DNA from: Hemerocallis citrina
Lineage: Eukaryota; Streptophyta; Magnoliopsida; Asparagales; Asphodelaceae
Direction of reading: 5' to 3'
NCBI GenBank assembly: GCA_017893485.1
Contig: CM030358.1
Span: 151,231,368-151,295,367 of the forward strand
Length of the DNA stretch: 64,000 bases
The notes under the pieces are model-generated. The model had not been told where the DNA came from. It saw only the letters and a list, made by a program, of their open reading frames with translations, and did not search any database. Shown one piece after another: positions 33,422 through 45,430 of this stretch (positions are counted from its first letter, which is position 1; each line of letters starts with the position of its first letter). The translations under genes were made by a program, and so were the position numbers.

Positions 33422-36400
33422 ATATTACGTGCAAAATATGTATATATATAAATATAATGAAGAAAAAAATTGCGGGCCCCTAAAATTATGAAAAATATTG
33501 TAGTGCTCCGGATCCCCGTTATCGGACATCTGTGACACAACCAGAATCTTTGCCTTCAAATGCATCTCAACACAGTAAATAACTCGGAAATTTAAACACT
33601 TTTATTGCCATCAGAGTTATTACATCAATAATTACAAATATCAATTTGTCCTTGAACAAGGAATACAAATTACATAACTTATTAGAATTGATTACAAAGA
33701 ATATTCAGGCTCCTCTTGCGAAGCTATCAGCTGTCTTCCAGATCGGCAATCGATTGGTCATTGCCGAGACTCCGCTGAGTGGTCTATCTGCCTCCTTGGG
33801 ACTTGCCCCTTGGCTTGAGTCTTCTGTTGCGCGACTCTGATATTTCTGCACCCGTTCGAAGGGTAGGCATGCACACTGCCACCCTACTTGGATGCCCTGC
33901 TAGTCTGCCTCTCCTGCCCCCTCGACCCGGTATCCAGCACCTAATTAAGTGGGCACGTCAGTAATTCTACTGACGCAAAGCTGATAAGAAAACAACGATC
34001 TCCAACTATCACACCCACAATTCAACTTGAATGGAAAAGATACGTGTATCCTGATTTCCTAGTGTTCGTATATGCCATGACTTGAAGTCTAATATAAAAC
34101 ACAGAGTACAGAACAGATGCACTTAATTTAATGTTAGCAAGACTCTGGACACACATGCATCCCATACTACATATGCCCCAGATCAAGCCGTTTCTCCAGT
34201 TTAGGGATTTGAATCCTCGCTATGCAATGCATTCTATTTCGGTCCACTTCCTGTTCCTGATAGTATGACATGGTTGAGGAGGTATAAATAAAAATAAATA
34301 ATTCGGGACGCTATCCCGTTACCATCAACCATTGCTACATCGGACCACCCTCAAAAGCTGTGACGAACTTACAGATATACAACAGCATATCCATTGCACA
34401 GAAGATCCATTATGATTCGTTCGTGTCCACAACATAGAACATGACGGCCTCGAAGGTATAAAACCCCCTATCCGCCAAGAAATCGACATCCCGTTCTTAC
34501 CATGGTACTTCAAGAATCAACAGTGCAAGATACGCACAGCAGCACGTATCCCTAATGGCAGGAAGAGACACCCCATATTTATCACCACCTAGTGCTAACT
34601 CTCAGAACGAGTCGGATTATAGGGAATCACCTCTAACACCGATTCGGTCTTCAAGCGAAACAATAAAGAAAACCTAATCAATGCAATTTACTGAAAACGA
34701 GTTGTTACCCAAATCACACTCGGTATCGATCAACAATATCGAGCCTATCTGGTCTGTCAGAACAACAATCACCACGGGAATCACATCCGTCGATTCCAAT
34801 ATCTTCGCAGGTCATCGACCAAATAATCCCGGCCCGTGACCCTCAGCGAGTAGTCCAACGACGCCCAAAGGATGCAACATAATTGAATGAAAGTAAGCAC
34901 ACACACAATTATCAATTCCTGACCATTGACAGACTCAGACATCGAGACATCAAACACAAATCGACCAGAGCTATATCCCAACTCACTCATGTCCACCAAG
35001 ACTACTAAGCACAGGAACTTGTCTAAGTTCCAAATGAAATGCTAAAACATCTTTAAAAACATGATAGCTCATGATCACCACACTGCGGTATGCAGAGGGT
35101 TCCTCATCAATTGTCCGATAGAATAGTTCAAGAAATAGCTGTAGCTGTGACCCAAGCTACGCTCATCGAAAACCAACACACTCAGAATTTCTAGAAGGGT
35201 AGGGAGATTCACTGCAATCTCCTAGTGGACGACTCCCCCAAATTCTTTAAAGAACTCAAGTCCCCGAGCTAACTTAAGCTCGAAGTCAAACTAAACGACA
35301 GGTTGCTAAACTTGCAACGTCCATAAATTCCAGCACATAAGTCGGAATCGCTTGATACTACCCACTATGGAAGGCTAAGAACCTAGTCTACCACTCTCCA
35401 GTTAACCATTTTCTCAAATTCGATCATCTTGATACTATAAAAACCTCATATACTCTTAATAGTATATTCCTTCATGCACTCGATGCACCTTTCCGTTATC
35501 ATAAAAACTTGCTCACTTATCGGAATTACTTGATTCCGAGTTCAATGGAAAGGTGGGAGTGTCTACTACAACTTCCTAGTTGAATACTTCCTCAAATTCA
35601 ATCATTACAGTCCCCCAAAACACCAAATTTCATCAGGTATACAAACAGGGAAAAAATTGATCCTTTTAACAAGCGCTGCCTTGACAAGGCTGAATCTATC
35701 CCAACTCTGGAAAATCATAACCTTCAACCTACAAACTAGAATCACAAGATTCCAATTGGGTTATAAAGCAATGACTCCCTGCTACGACTCTCTAGTTGGT
35801 CAATTTCCCAAATTCTTAACAAATAGTTCCAAAATTTCTCATCTTCACAGACTAGTCAACTTGTACTAGGCTGAACATAGTCCACTTTGAAATTCAATAA
35901 CAAATCCAACTTAAGTCCAATGCTCATGAAATTTGAGATTATTATTCCACACACATACCATTCCTTTGTGTCCAAAATTTGTATTGATATTCATATCACA
36001 CAATGAGTTATGACACCTCAAACAAAGCACAAATTTCAGCTGCTCTTCAACAGGGTTTACACCACTAAATACGGTTTATTTTTGAAACCTCATCAAACGA
36101 ACTCTAAAAATTCTAAAATTTGAGAATCATCAACTAGACTCATACCATAAGATACTCCCAAAATTTCATAACAATATCATAAACACACAAGGAGTTATTG
36201 CCTTTTGAACTTCAGTCCAAACCACAGACAGATTCAGCTGCCACTTCCAGATCAGTCGCACTTATAATACCCCGGAAAATAGCATATTGCTATTTTGCAT
36301 CGTAATCTATGCGCAATTGAGAATTGCACGCGATTATGTATTTTTCTAATAATAATTGATTTTAATTGAAAAATATCAGATATATTGTCTACTTTATTTT

Positions 36401-36527
36401 ATACTTTTGGAGGGTTATTATGAGACAATTTTATGTATTTTAGATTGTTAGTATTTTAAAGAGTGAGAGTTGGGGTTTATTCGAAATATATTTGAGACTT
36501 GGGGGCTTATATGAAAAATTCCCTTAT

Positions 36528-36559
<32 letters not shown>

Positions 36560-36570
36560 CTTTTATAACC

Positions 36571-36595
36571 CCCCCCCCCCCCCCCCCCCCCCCCC
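36571..36595. repeat. Poly-C run in the inner LTR
   Basis: About 25 consecutive C preceded by a TTTA microsatellite (36530-36560). It sits in the leader-like region of the LTR. Confidence 0.9.
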
Positions 36596-38951
36596 TTCCT
36601 TCTCTCCTCCTCCTTTTCTTTTCTTCTCCTATTTCCTCCCGACCAAAACAAAATCCCACCGAAACCCACCTTTCGGCCGATCACTCCCCCACCTAAATCC
36701 ACCCCATTTCTTCGTCATTTTCAAATTAATTTGAGGGGATGGCTAATTGGATGGTGCTCTAGCTCGTGGTAGCGTCGGTTTTTGGAGAGGGTTTCGAGAA
36801 GGTATACCCTAGTTTATTTTGTTTGTATGGAATTAATTATTTTCAATTTTTATTGAGTAGAAATATGGTAGTATGGAGATTAGGAGGGGTTGGGTGTTAT
36901 AGATACAAGAAATTAGCAAGTTAATGGAGAATTTGTAAGTTGCTAATAAATTAGGGTTTTGGGTTTATAAAGGGGGAGTATATATATGAGAATTTGTCTC
37001 TTTATAGTAATAGAAATTTTGTTGAGACATTAGGTTATTTTAGGGGTGATTTTTTTAAGTTATTGTTTAGGGGATAAAAATCCCGTAGGATTTTGAATAT
37101 CCCGTGCTTCACACGTGTGCATCCCATGTATTTAATTAAATGCCTGTGGGATATTAGGATTTGTGTTATTACTATCTGTGACTGGTTTGCATGCTTTGAG
37201 CTTTAAATTAACTTGAGGTTTGATAATAGGATATGTTAGTGACTTTGGATACGGGATGGCGTGCTGGTGCTTTGAGTCTTCGCGGGATACTATGTGAGTA
37301 TGATCTCTTTTATTTTATGTACATAGTGTGTTATGAAAATTTTAAATTACGATTTGCTGTGTATTTCCGATTTGTATCTCAGTGTAGCCTAGGTGTTTTG
37401 AGCTAAAAATCTTTGTGGACAATCTTGTATGTGTCCACAAATATAGTCTAAATTTCATAAATTTTCGAGGTCGTTTGATACCTCAAAAAAATTTGTGGAG
37501 TGCAGCTAGTCTGAAAGGGCAGAGCTGAAGCCGATTGCTTTTGGACTGAAGTCCAAAAGGTCATAACCAGTTGTGTATGTACGATATTGCTATGAAATTT
37601 TGGGAGTATCTTATGGTATGAGTCAATTTGATGATTCTCAAATTTTAGAATTTTTAGAGGTCATTTGATGAGGTTTCAAAACTATTTAGTGAGGAATAGT
37701 AAATTCCCTGCTGAAGGAGAACAGCTGAAAATCTTGCTATGATTGAGGAGTCGTAGATCAATGTGTGAGATGAATCTAAATGTGAATTTTGGACACAATG
37801 AAATGGTATATGTGTAGATTGAGAATCTCAAATTTCATGAGAATTGGACTCAAGGTTGATTTATTATTGACTTTCAAAGTCGGCTATGTTCAGCCTAGTA
37901 CAAGTTGACTAGTTTGTGCAGATGAGAAATTTGGGAAATTGACCAACTAGAGAGTCGTAGTAGGGAGTCATAGCTTTCTAACCCATCCGAAATTTTCTAA
38001 TTCCAGTTTATAGGTTGAGAGTTATGATTTTCCAAAGATGGAATGGATCTAGTCTTAGTTAAGGTATTATTGGCTAAGTAAACCAGTTTCTTCCTATTTG
38101 TACACCTGATGGAACTTGTGTTTTCGAGAACTCAAATGATAGAGTCTGAAAGAAGTGTTCAACTAGAAAGTTGAAGTAGACACTCCCACCTTCCCATAGG
38201 ACCCGGAATCAAGAATTTCCGATGAGTGAGCAAACTTTTTTGATATTGGAAAGGTGCAGCGAGTGCAAGAAGAATATACTATTGAGATTATATGAGGTTT
38301 TATAGTATCAAGAGGATTGAATTCGAAGAAAGGGTTAGCTGGAGAGTTATAGCCTAGGGTTTTATCTTCCAGAATGGGTAGTATCAAGCAATTCCATATT
38401 TTGTGTGTTGGAAGTTATGGACGTTGGAAGTTAGCAACCTGTTGTTTAGACTAAACTTCAAGTTTAAGTTGACACGGGGACTTGAGCTCTTAAATATTTG
38501 AGGGAGTCGCCTACTAGGGGATTGCTGTGGATCTCCCTACCCTTCTAGAAGTTTGATTGTGTTGAATTTCGATGAGCGTAGCTTGGGTCACAGCTACTGC
38601 TATTTCTTGAACCATTTCATCGGACAATTGATGAGGAACTCTTTGCATACCGCAGTATGGTGATCATGAGCTATCGAGTTTTTAATGATATTTTAGCATT
38701 TCATTTGGAACTTGGATAAGTTCCTGTGCTTAATACTCATGGTAGACATGAGTGAGTTGGGATATAGCTCTGGTCGGTTTGTGTTGGGTGTTTCGATGCC
38801 TGAGTCTGTCAGTGGTCAAGAATTGATGGTTATGTGTGTGCTTATCTTCATTGAATTGTATTGCCTCTTTGGAGCCGCCGTTGGACCACTCGCTGAGGGT
38901 CACGGGCCGGGATTATTTGGTCGGTGACCTATGAAGGTATTGGGAATCAGT

Positions 38952-39089
38952 CAGGGGCGTATCTGAGTTCAAGGGGGCCCTAAGCAAGTTTTTAAATGAG
39001 GTCTTTTGCAAGTTTACAAAATAAAAAATGAGAATTATTTAAATACAAACAAACTTTGAGCCTTGGAGGACAAACTACTTAAATGAAAT

Positions 39090-39160
<71 letters not shown>

Positions 39161-39526
39161 TTCCAAAAAAATTAATTGATAACATACCCATTTTTCATAA
39201 ATAATTGAGTGATTTCTGGTTCTGGTAGTGGTCTGGATTAAGAAGATTTCAATAATCAAGATGAAGAACAATGAAATGCAAAAGATGAAAAGAAAAGTTG
39301 GGACTTGAGTTTGAGAGAAATCATGAGAATGCAAATCGTCCAAATAAAGAATGATGGAGAGCAGTCAGGTGACGACGGTTGGGTTGCCTTTTTTTTCTTC
39401 TTCTTCTTCTTTTTTTTATTTTATAAAATAACAGTGAATAAATATATATATATATTAAATGGGGCCCTAAAAGATTTGGGGGCCCAAAGCAGCCGCTTGG
39501 GCTGCTTGGGCCCAGATCCGCCACTG
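38952..39526. mobile_element. hAT MITE, 575 bp, in the inner LTR
   Basis: A perfect 8-bp duplication GAATCAGT (38944-38951 and 39527-39534). Ends are CAGGGGCGTATCTG and, reverse complemented, CAGTGGCGGATCTG. It contains a (TA)n run of about 65 bp (39093-39159). The insertion site is intact in the sister LTR copy near 34790, which confirms the boundaries. Confidence 0.92.
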
Positions 39527-42500
39527 GAATCAGTGGATGTGATTCCCGTGATGATTGTTGTTTCACAGACCAGACATGCTCGACATTGTTGATCGACACC
39601 GAGTGTGATTTGGGTAACAACTTGTTTTCAGTAAACTGCATTGATTAGGTTTTCTTTTATTGTTTCGCTTGAAGTCTGAATTGGTGTTAAGGGTGATTTC
39701 CTATAATCCAACTCGTTCTGAGAGTTAGCACTAGGTGGTGATACTACGGGGTTGTCTCTTCCTGTCATTAGGGATACGTGCTGCGTGTGCGTATCTTGCA
39801 CTGTTGATTCCTGAAGTACCATGGTAAGAACGAGATGCCGATATCCTGGCGGATAGGGGGTTTTAGACCTTCGAGGCCGTCATGTTCTATGTTGGTGGAC
39901 ACGAATGGATCATAAAGGATTTTTTGCGCAATGGATATGTTGCATGTATATCTGTAAGTTCGTCACAGCTTTCGAGGAGGGTCTGATGCAACGATTATTA
40001 GTGACAACAGGGTAGCGCCCCGAATTATTTCTATTATTTATATCTCCTCAACCATGTCATACTATCAGGAACAGGAAGTAAACCAAATTAGAATGCATTG
40101 TATAGTGAAGGTTCAAATCCCTAAAACTGGAGAAATAGCTTGATCTGGGGCACATGTAGTATGAGATGCATGTGTGTTCAGAGTCTTGCTGACATTAGAT
40201 TAAGTGCATCTGTTCTGTACTCTGTGTTTTATATTAGACTTCAAGTCATGGCATACACAAACACTAGGAAATTAGGATACACGTTTGTTTTCCATTCAAG
40301 ATGAATTGTGAGTGTGATAGTTGAAGTGTATAATGAGTGTGAAAGTGATGTATTGCGAGATGTGATGATATATGTTGTAAGAAATGAATGAATGCGATGT
40401 TATGTAATATGAGTTTGGAAAAGAATATAAGTCGTGAGTCTGTAAATGCAAATGAATGGTAAATGAGGTGCAGTTTATTTGGAAGTAGAGTTATTTTTGA
40501 ATGTAAAGCTTTATGGAAAAATAAAGCTATAGGAATATTTGTGTGTAAAGCATAAAGTGATGAGCGTTAAGCGACTAATTTGTGATTGATTTTCAAACTA
40601 AAGATAAGCATGTTGTGAGCGGGTATGGATATGCATACAGGAAATGACTCGGAGAGTATTTGATGTGAATTCCCATTTATGATGTTTACATGTTCAGATT
40701 TCAAGTAAAGTTTGATTATCTTGGTTTTAATAAGTTCGTTTTGTTTTTACTTATAAAGTTTAATTTATTTGCTTTATTAGTAGATTATACTCACACCAGA
40801 AATGGCTAACCCCTTAGTGTTTGGGGGGTCAGGGAGTCCCTGGACTACCCTAGATCCTCCACTGTTACAGGTCCTCAGCAGTGCAGAGGTGAGGTGTAGA
40901 CTCTGTGGAGTGGAGCCTTTGTTTTAAAATTTGTTGTTTAAGTTTAATTATATGAATAGTGAAATTTATGATTTAAATTGTATTTTTTATGTATAAGTAT
41001 GTGGATGATGATGATGAGTATAATGTGGAGTGGCATGTTATGTTGTTGACCCGTATCCATCTCGGTGTGGAGTACCGGGCCCTGTGGTATGTTTTATAAG
41101 TTATTTTCTAAAAACTTTACTACGTTTTCAAAGGAATTTATGGTTTTTAATTGATACTTGATATCCTATTGTAAGTTTGGCCCCCAGAGCATGATATATA
41201 TATTGCATGTGTGATTCTGCTGATTTTGGCCTGGGGAGCCCATGATATTATTGCCTGTGATGTGAGCTACAGAATTTAGAGCAGAATTTCGTAAGCTTTT
41301 ATGTTTCAAGGCAGAAATTTCAGGGGAAACTCTGCCAAAATTTTCTTTGAAATATAACTATCTTAGTTTATGTTTAAAGTGATATAGAAATTGAAAGAAT
41401 TGAATTTTGAAGTCAAAAGAAAAGGGGGGAGGCATTACAGATTGATATTTGCATTAACTATGATGGCAATAAAAGTATTTTAAATTTCTGTGCTATTTAC
41501 TATGTTGAGATGCATTTGAAGGCAAAGATTCTGGTTGTGTCACGGATTTCCGATGACGGGGATCTGGGGCGTTACAGCATTCTTCCAATTTTTCGAGGCA
41601 TCAAACGACCTCGAAAAATTACGAAATTTAAGACTAGTTTTAGACACATAAAAGAGTGTCCAAAAAATTTCCAGCTCAAAATACTCAGCCCACACTGAGT
41701 TACAAAATTGGAAAACACATGACAAATTTTCACAGCCAGCAGCATTTTCAGCTGCTTGCTGTCTTGAGTTTGACTCGGTGTTTGGGCTACTAAATTGTGT
41801 CCAAAATTATGAAAAAAATTCATGGATACTCTAGATACATAAAAGAACAAGTTCCCAAAATTTGAGCTCAAAATTTCGAGCAATTTGAGAGCAAGAAATT
41901 CCCAAACTTACCCTCACAAACAAGCTTCTTAACAAAAACTCATAAAATGAGTTGTTCTAATTATACAACTATCTTTTCTTAGCATGCCACTATCACATAT
42001 GTTAATCAAAATTCTCTAACTATTTTCACATGCTAAAAATTCACATATACATCAAAACTAAAATTTTATAGTTGAGAGAAATCACCCACATGAAGTTTGC
42101 AAAAATCTCCTTGCTCCTAGCCTTGCTTGCTTGCTTCACTTTGCTCCTTGCTCTTAAAGAACTTAGCCTCATCGAATCCCCTACTACCCCACCCTACTAC
42201 AACCCCCTACTCAAAAGACTCCACCTTTCTTCTTCTCCTTCCCTTTCTCCTCTCTTTATTTATTTACTTTTGAAACAAGAACAAGATAAGAAAACGAGCA
42301 CGATGAGAAAATGAGAAGAGATGAGAAGTGAATGAAGTGGGGTGCTTTATAAGAGATGGAGAGCTAGGGTTTTGGAGTATTGGCCGGATTTGATGGAGGG
42401 CCAAGATGGGAGGGCTTGAGTTTAGTGGAGATGGGTGGTGAGATGTGATGCCAACACAATCTTCTAGAAGCTCTTTAGGAAGTTTCTTGGAAGCTTCATG

Positions 42501-43219
42501 GAAAAATCTTGGAAACTTCTCATTCCCCAAGTCAACTTACACATGGTGAAATATTTCCACCATTTGATCTTCATCAAGATCAAGCCATGATCACATGATG
42601 CTAGGGTTCCTAACCCTAGGTTAGGTCAAGGAATCCTAGGTCACCATACCCTAATTTTTAACCCTAGTGCACAAATACAACTCACATTCAATTCAAGCAC
42701 TAACTTAATTGAAAATAACCAATATATATAATTTAAAATCTATAAAAAAATATATTTTATAGAAATTAAAATTTCCTCCAGAAAATTTTCTAGTAGAAAC
42801 AATCGGGACAATCTATAGTTTAATTGAGAAGATATCCCGAGTTCACGTCATCGGGTTCAGAACAACTCATATGTCTGAAATCTCTAAATTAAAACTGATA
42901 ACTATTAGAAAAATATGTAATCGTGTGCAATACTCAGACGTGCACAGATTACAATGCAAAATAACTATAAGCTATTTTGTGGGGTATTACAAATATGGGG
43001 GCCCGAGGCGGCCGCCTCCCCTGCCTCCATTGGGGGGCCGGCCCTGCTTGCTACAACGATGCTTATCGTTGTAAAGCTCACATACTTTTAATATTGTGAG
43101 ATGATTGACATGAGCAAATGTGTGTTCCTTCATACATAATAATCGTTGTTAATATTTAATGAGTATGACAAATGAAATACATGCAATGCAACTGGGCAGC
43201 TGCACATCTAGGATATACA

Positions 43220-43376
43220 TGTTAGATATTATATTAGATGGTATATTAGTTTAGCCTCATATCGAATAATATATTGGTTTAGTCTTTCCTTCTCTCCTAT
43301 ATAGGAGATATATTGTACTCAGTTAAATCGGTCCAACAACTCAATAAATTATTTATTCATATCTCTAAATCTAACA
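43220..43376 (+). repeat. 5' LTR of the TRIM-like element
   Basis: 157 bp, TGTTAGATATTATATTAG to TAAATCTAACA. The body matches the 3' LTR at 45098 except for a few changes. ACTCAATAAATTATTTATTC near the end is the likely poly-A signal region. Confidence 0.92.
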
Positions 43377-43388
43377 TGGTATCAAAGC
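43377..43388 (+). promoter_or_regulatory. Primer-binding site (initiator tRNA-Met type)
   Basis: TGGTATCAAAGC directly follows the 5' LTR and differs by one base from TGGTATCAGAGC, the complement of the plant initiator Met tRNA 3' end. Confidence 0.9.
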
Positions 43389-45082
43389 CTATAAGTCTAT
43401 AAGGCCTATACTATTTTTATCGTCATCATCGAGGTGGAGTGGTTCCCGCCTTCATTAGAATCACTCCACCTCCTGATCAAATCCCAAAACTCTAATTTCC
43501 GCTGCCTTCAACACCCACTAATCAAATCATCGCCAAACCCTAACCCTAATCCTCAACAACAATAGCTGCAAACTCATCTTCAACAACACAACGATCACAG
43601 TGGGAGATGAACCCACAACCTCGCGACAATCGGCATCAAAAAATCCAACATCAACTTCTCCTTCTCCGAAACCCACTCCATCATCAACAACAGCAACTAA
43701 CATACCCAACTTCTCCGGCGAACACCCATATCTCCGTCATCTCTTCGACGACACCAACTCCAACTCCGACAAACCCCTCAACAGCAACAACCAAGAGTGG
43801 CAACTCTCTACCCTATCCTAATCGAATCGAATGCAATAACCCCCGACAACCCCAAATCATTAACAACCCTCGACTGCAACATTAACTCAATGGCCAACCG
43901 CTCCTTCATCCTTACCGTCGTCGACCTCTCCGAAGCCCTCATCCTCACTGTCATCGACCTCCACCGACTGCAACAGAAACCTAATCCCAGTCCCCTATCT
44001 TCTTCTCCACACCCAAATCTCGTGCCTTCTTCCCCGAAACCCATCCCTGAACCCTAGCCGCCACCACAATCTGAACCCTCAACCTCGAAGTATAACCCGA
44101 CCCGAAATCAACACCTGCTATACTAATACCCGAAACCCAAATTCCTAATACCTTGTACCCATTCAAAATCAAAACTCTTACCCTTCCCATTCCAAAAAAA
44201 AAATTAAAAAATCATAACCCTACCCTATACCCTAATCCTAACCCAACCCACATCCACCCCTGACCATAACCCAGATCCAAACCCTATTCCCTTTTACCCG
44301 AAACTCTTTTAACCCTCAAACCTTATATCCGTACACCACATCCAAACTTGACCCATTTAAAAAAAAAAAAACTTTTTCTGACAGGTTCTTCAAGCTTCTA
44401 CAATCGTCCCAATCCCGAGAGATTCCGGTACTTCGTTAACAAATTCACCTTGGTTGATTGATCGTGAGTTTGAGAGGGGGAGATATAGACATCATCCCCG
44501 TCCCCGTCTCCTTCATCCCACTTCCGTCGACGCCCATCAACTTCCGCATCCAGATCTCAAATACAAACTCACACCGATTAATCCATCGTGAGTTTGAGAG
44601 GGGGAGTCCTGACATCACCTACTACTTTCGACAGTTGCTATAACTCCCCTTCAACACCCTCTTCAACAAGAGCAACAATCCATCTTCAACTCCTCTTCAA
44701 CAGCAACAATCTATCTTCAACACCCTCTTCAACTCCTCTTCAGCAACAACAACACCAACGTTCATCCTTATTACTTCTACTTCTACTATTTCTACTTCTC
44801 AGTTCGGGGGTGAGATCCCAACATGCTCTGCTACCGTACACCACTAACACACTACTTCCTTCCTCCACTTATTCTACTACTTCTCAGTTTATGGGTGAGA
44901 TCCCAACATATGGCACTATCGTGCGCCACTACTTCATCTACTACTTCTCATTCAGGGGTGAGATCCCAACTCAGTGCATCATCTACTTCAGCGCCTTCCC
45001 TACGCCATACTTCGTCACCAAGTACATCACCATGTGCCGTCCCTACCATAATATTCCAAACTCATGTTGTTTGAACCAACTT

Positions 45083-45097
45083 GAGTTTGAGAGGGGG
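45083..45097 (+). promoter_or_regulatory. Polypurine tract
   Basis: GAGTTTGAGAGGGGG immediately before the 3' LTR. The same string occurs twice more inside the element, near 44466 and 44590. Confidence 0.85.
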
Positions 45098-45251
45098 TGT
45101 TAGATATTATATTAGATGGTATATTAGTTTAATCCCATATCGAATAATGTAATGATTTAGTCATTCCTTTTCTCTTATATATATGAGACATATTGTACTC
45201 AGTTATTCCAATAACTCAATAAATTATTTATTCCTATCCCTAAATTCAACA
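45098..45251 (+). repeat. 3' LTR of the TRIM-like element
   Basis: 154 bp, TGTTAGATATTATATTAG to CTAAATTCAACA, followed by ATACG, which nearly repeats the ATACA before the 5' LTR. Confidence 0.9.
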
Positions 45252-45430
45252 ATACGCATAACTGTGACTATTCTGGGTTTAGACTTTCATATTTTGTGGC
45301 AGAAGGAAGGCAAGACTGAAGTCAGATAGCTAAAATAATCTGATTTTACAAAGAACCATAGTCCTACTGTATTAGCCTGAGGGAAACTTTCCTTTCCTCG
45401 GGATCCCTTATGTACAGATATTTGGTATAA

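Larger units (their letters stand above)
36263..41576 (+). mobile_element. Inner solo LTR, plus strand (about 4.7 kb without its MITE)
   Basis: Starts TATAATACCCCGG (TG changed to TA) and ends GGGGCGTTACA, with flanks GCACT (36258-36262) and GCATT (41577-41581), a 5-bp duplication with one change. Its 37510-41576 part is the reverse complement of 33499-36257, and its first part matches the complement of 41582-42991, so it is the same family as the LTR it landed in. A TATA-like TTATAAAGGG near 36967 and a C/T-rich leader near 36590 are visible. No coding region. Confidence 0.85.
33499..42991 (-). mobile_element. Outer solo LTR, minus strand (about 4.2 kb without its insertion)
   Basis: A perfect 5-bp target duplication AATAT (33494-33498 and 42992-42996) brackets termini TGTAATACCCC (minus-strand start at 42991) and ...GGAGCACTACA (minus-strand end at 33499). 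A TATA-like TTATAAAG lies near 42350 on the minus strand. The sequence is split by another LTR of the same family at 36263-41576. No internal coding region, PBS or PPT is present, so it is a solo LTR left by recombination. The large size and CT-rich leader resemble long LTRs of Tekay/Del-type chromoviruses, but lineage is not proven. Confidence 0.85.
31937..43046. mobile_element. hAT-like element interrupted by three or more later insertions
   Basis: The left end CTGGCCCCGAGAAG and GGCGAGAACTCCCGAAATG match the 24918-25918 element. The right end GGGGGCCCGAGGCGGCC...GGGGGGCCGGCCCTG (42997-43046) matches its other end. In between sit a MITE (31955-32727), a probable Helitron (32839-33249) and a nested pair of LTRs (33499-42991). 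Taken out, the element is about 1.0 kb, the same size as its relative. I could not find an 8-bp target duplication, so the very ends may be altered. Confidence 0.65.
43220..45251 (+). mobile_element. Miniature LTR retrotransposon (TRIM-like, Copia-type ends), 2.03 kb
   Basis: Two short LTRs (43220-43376 and 45098-45251), a primer-binding site after the first and a purine tract before the second. Flanking ATACA/ATACG is a 5-bp duplication with one change. The interior (1.7 kb) has no pol domains. Pro/Ser/Thr-rich frames such as MGDEPTTSRQSASKNP...NFSGEHPYLRHLFDD (43600-43821) may be a trace of gag but lack a zinc knuckle. It must have depended on proteins of another Copia element. Confidence 0.88.
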
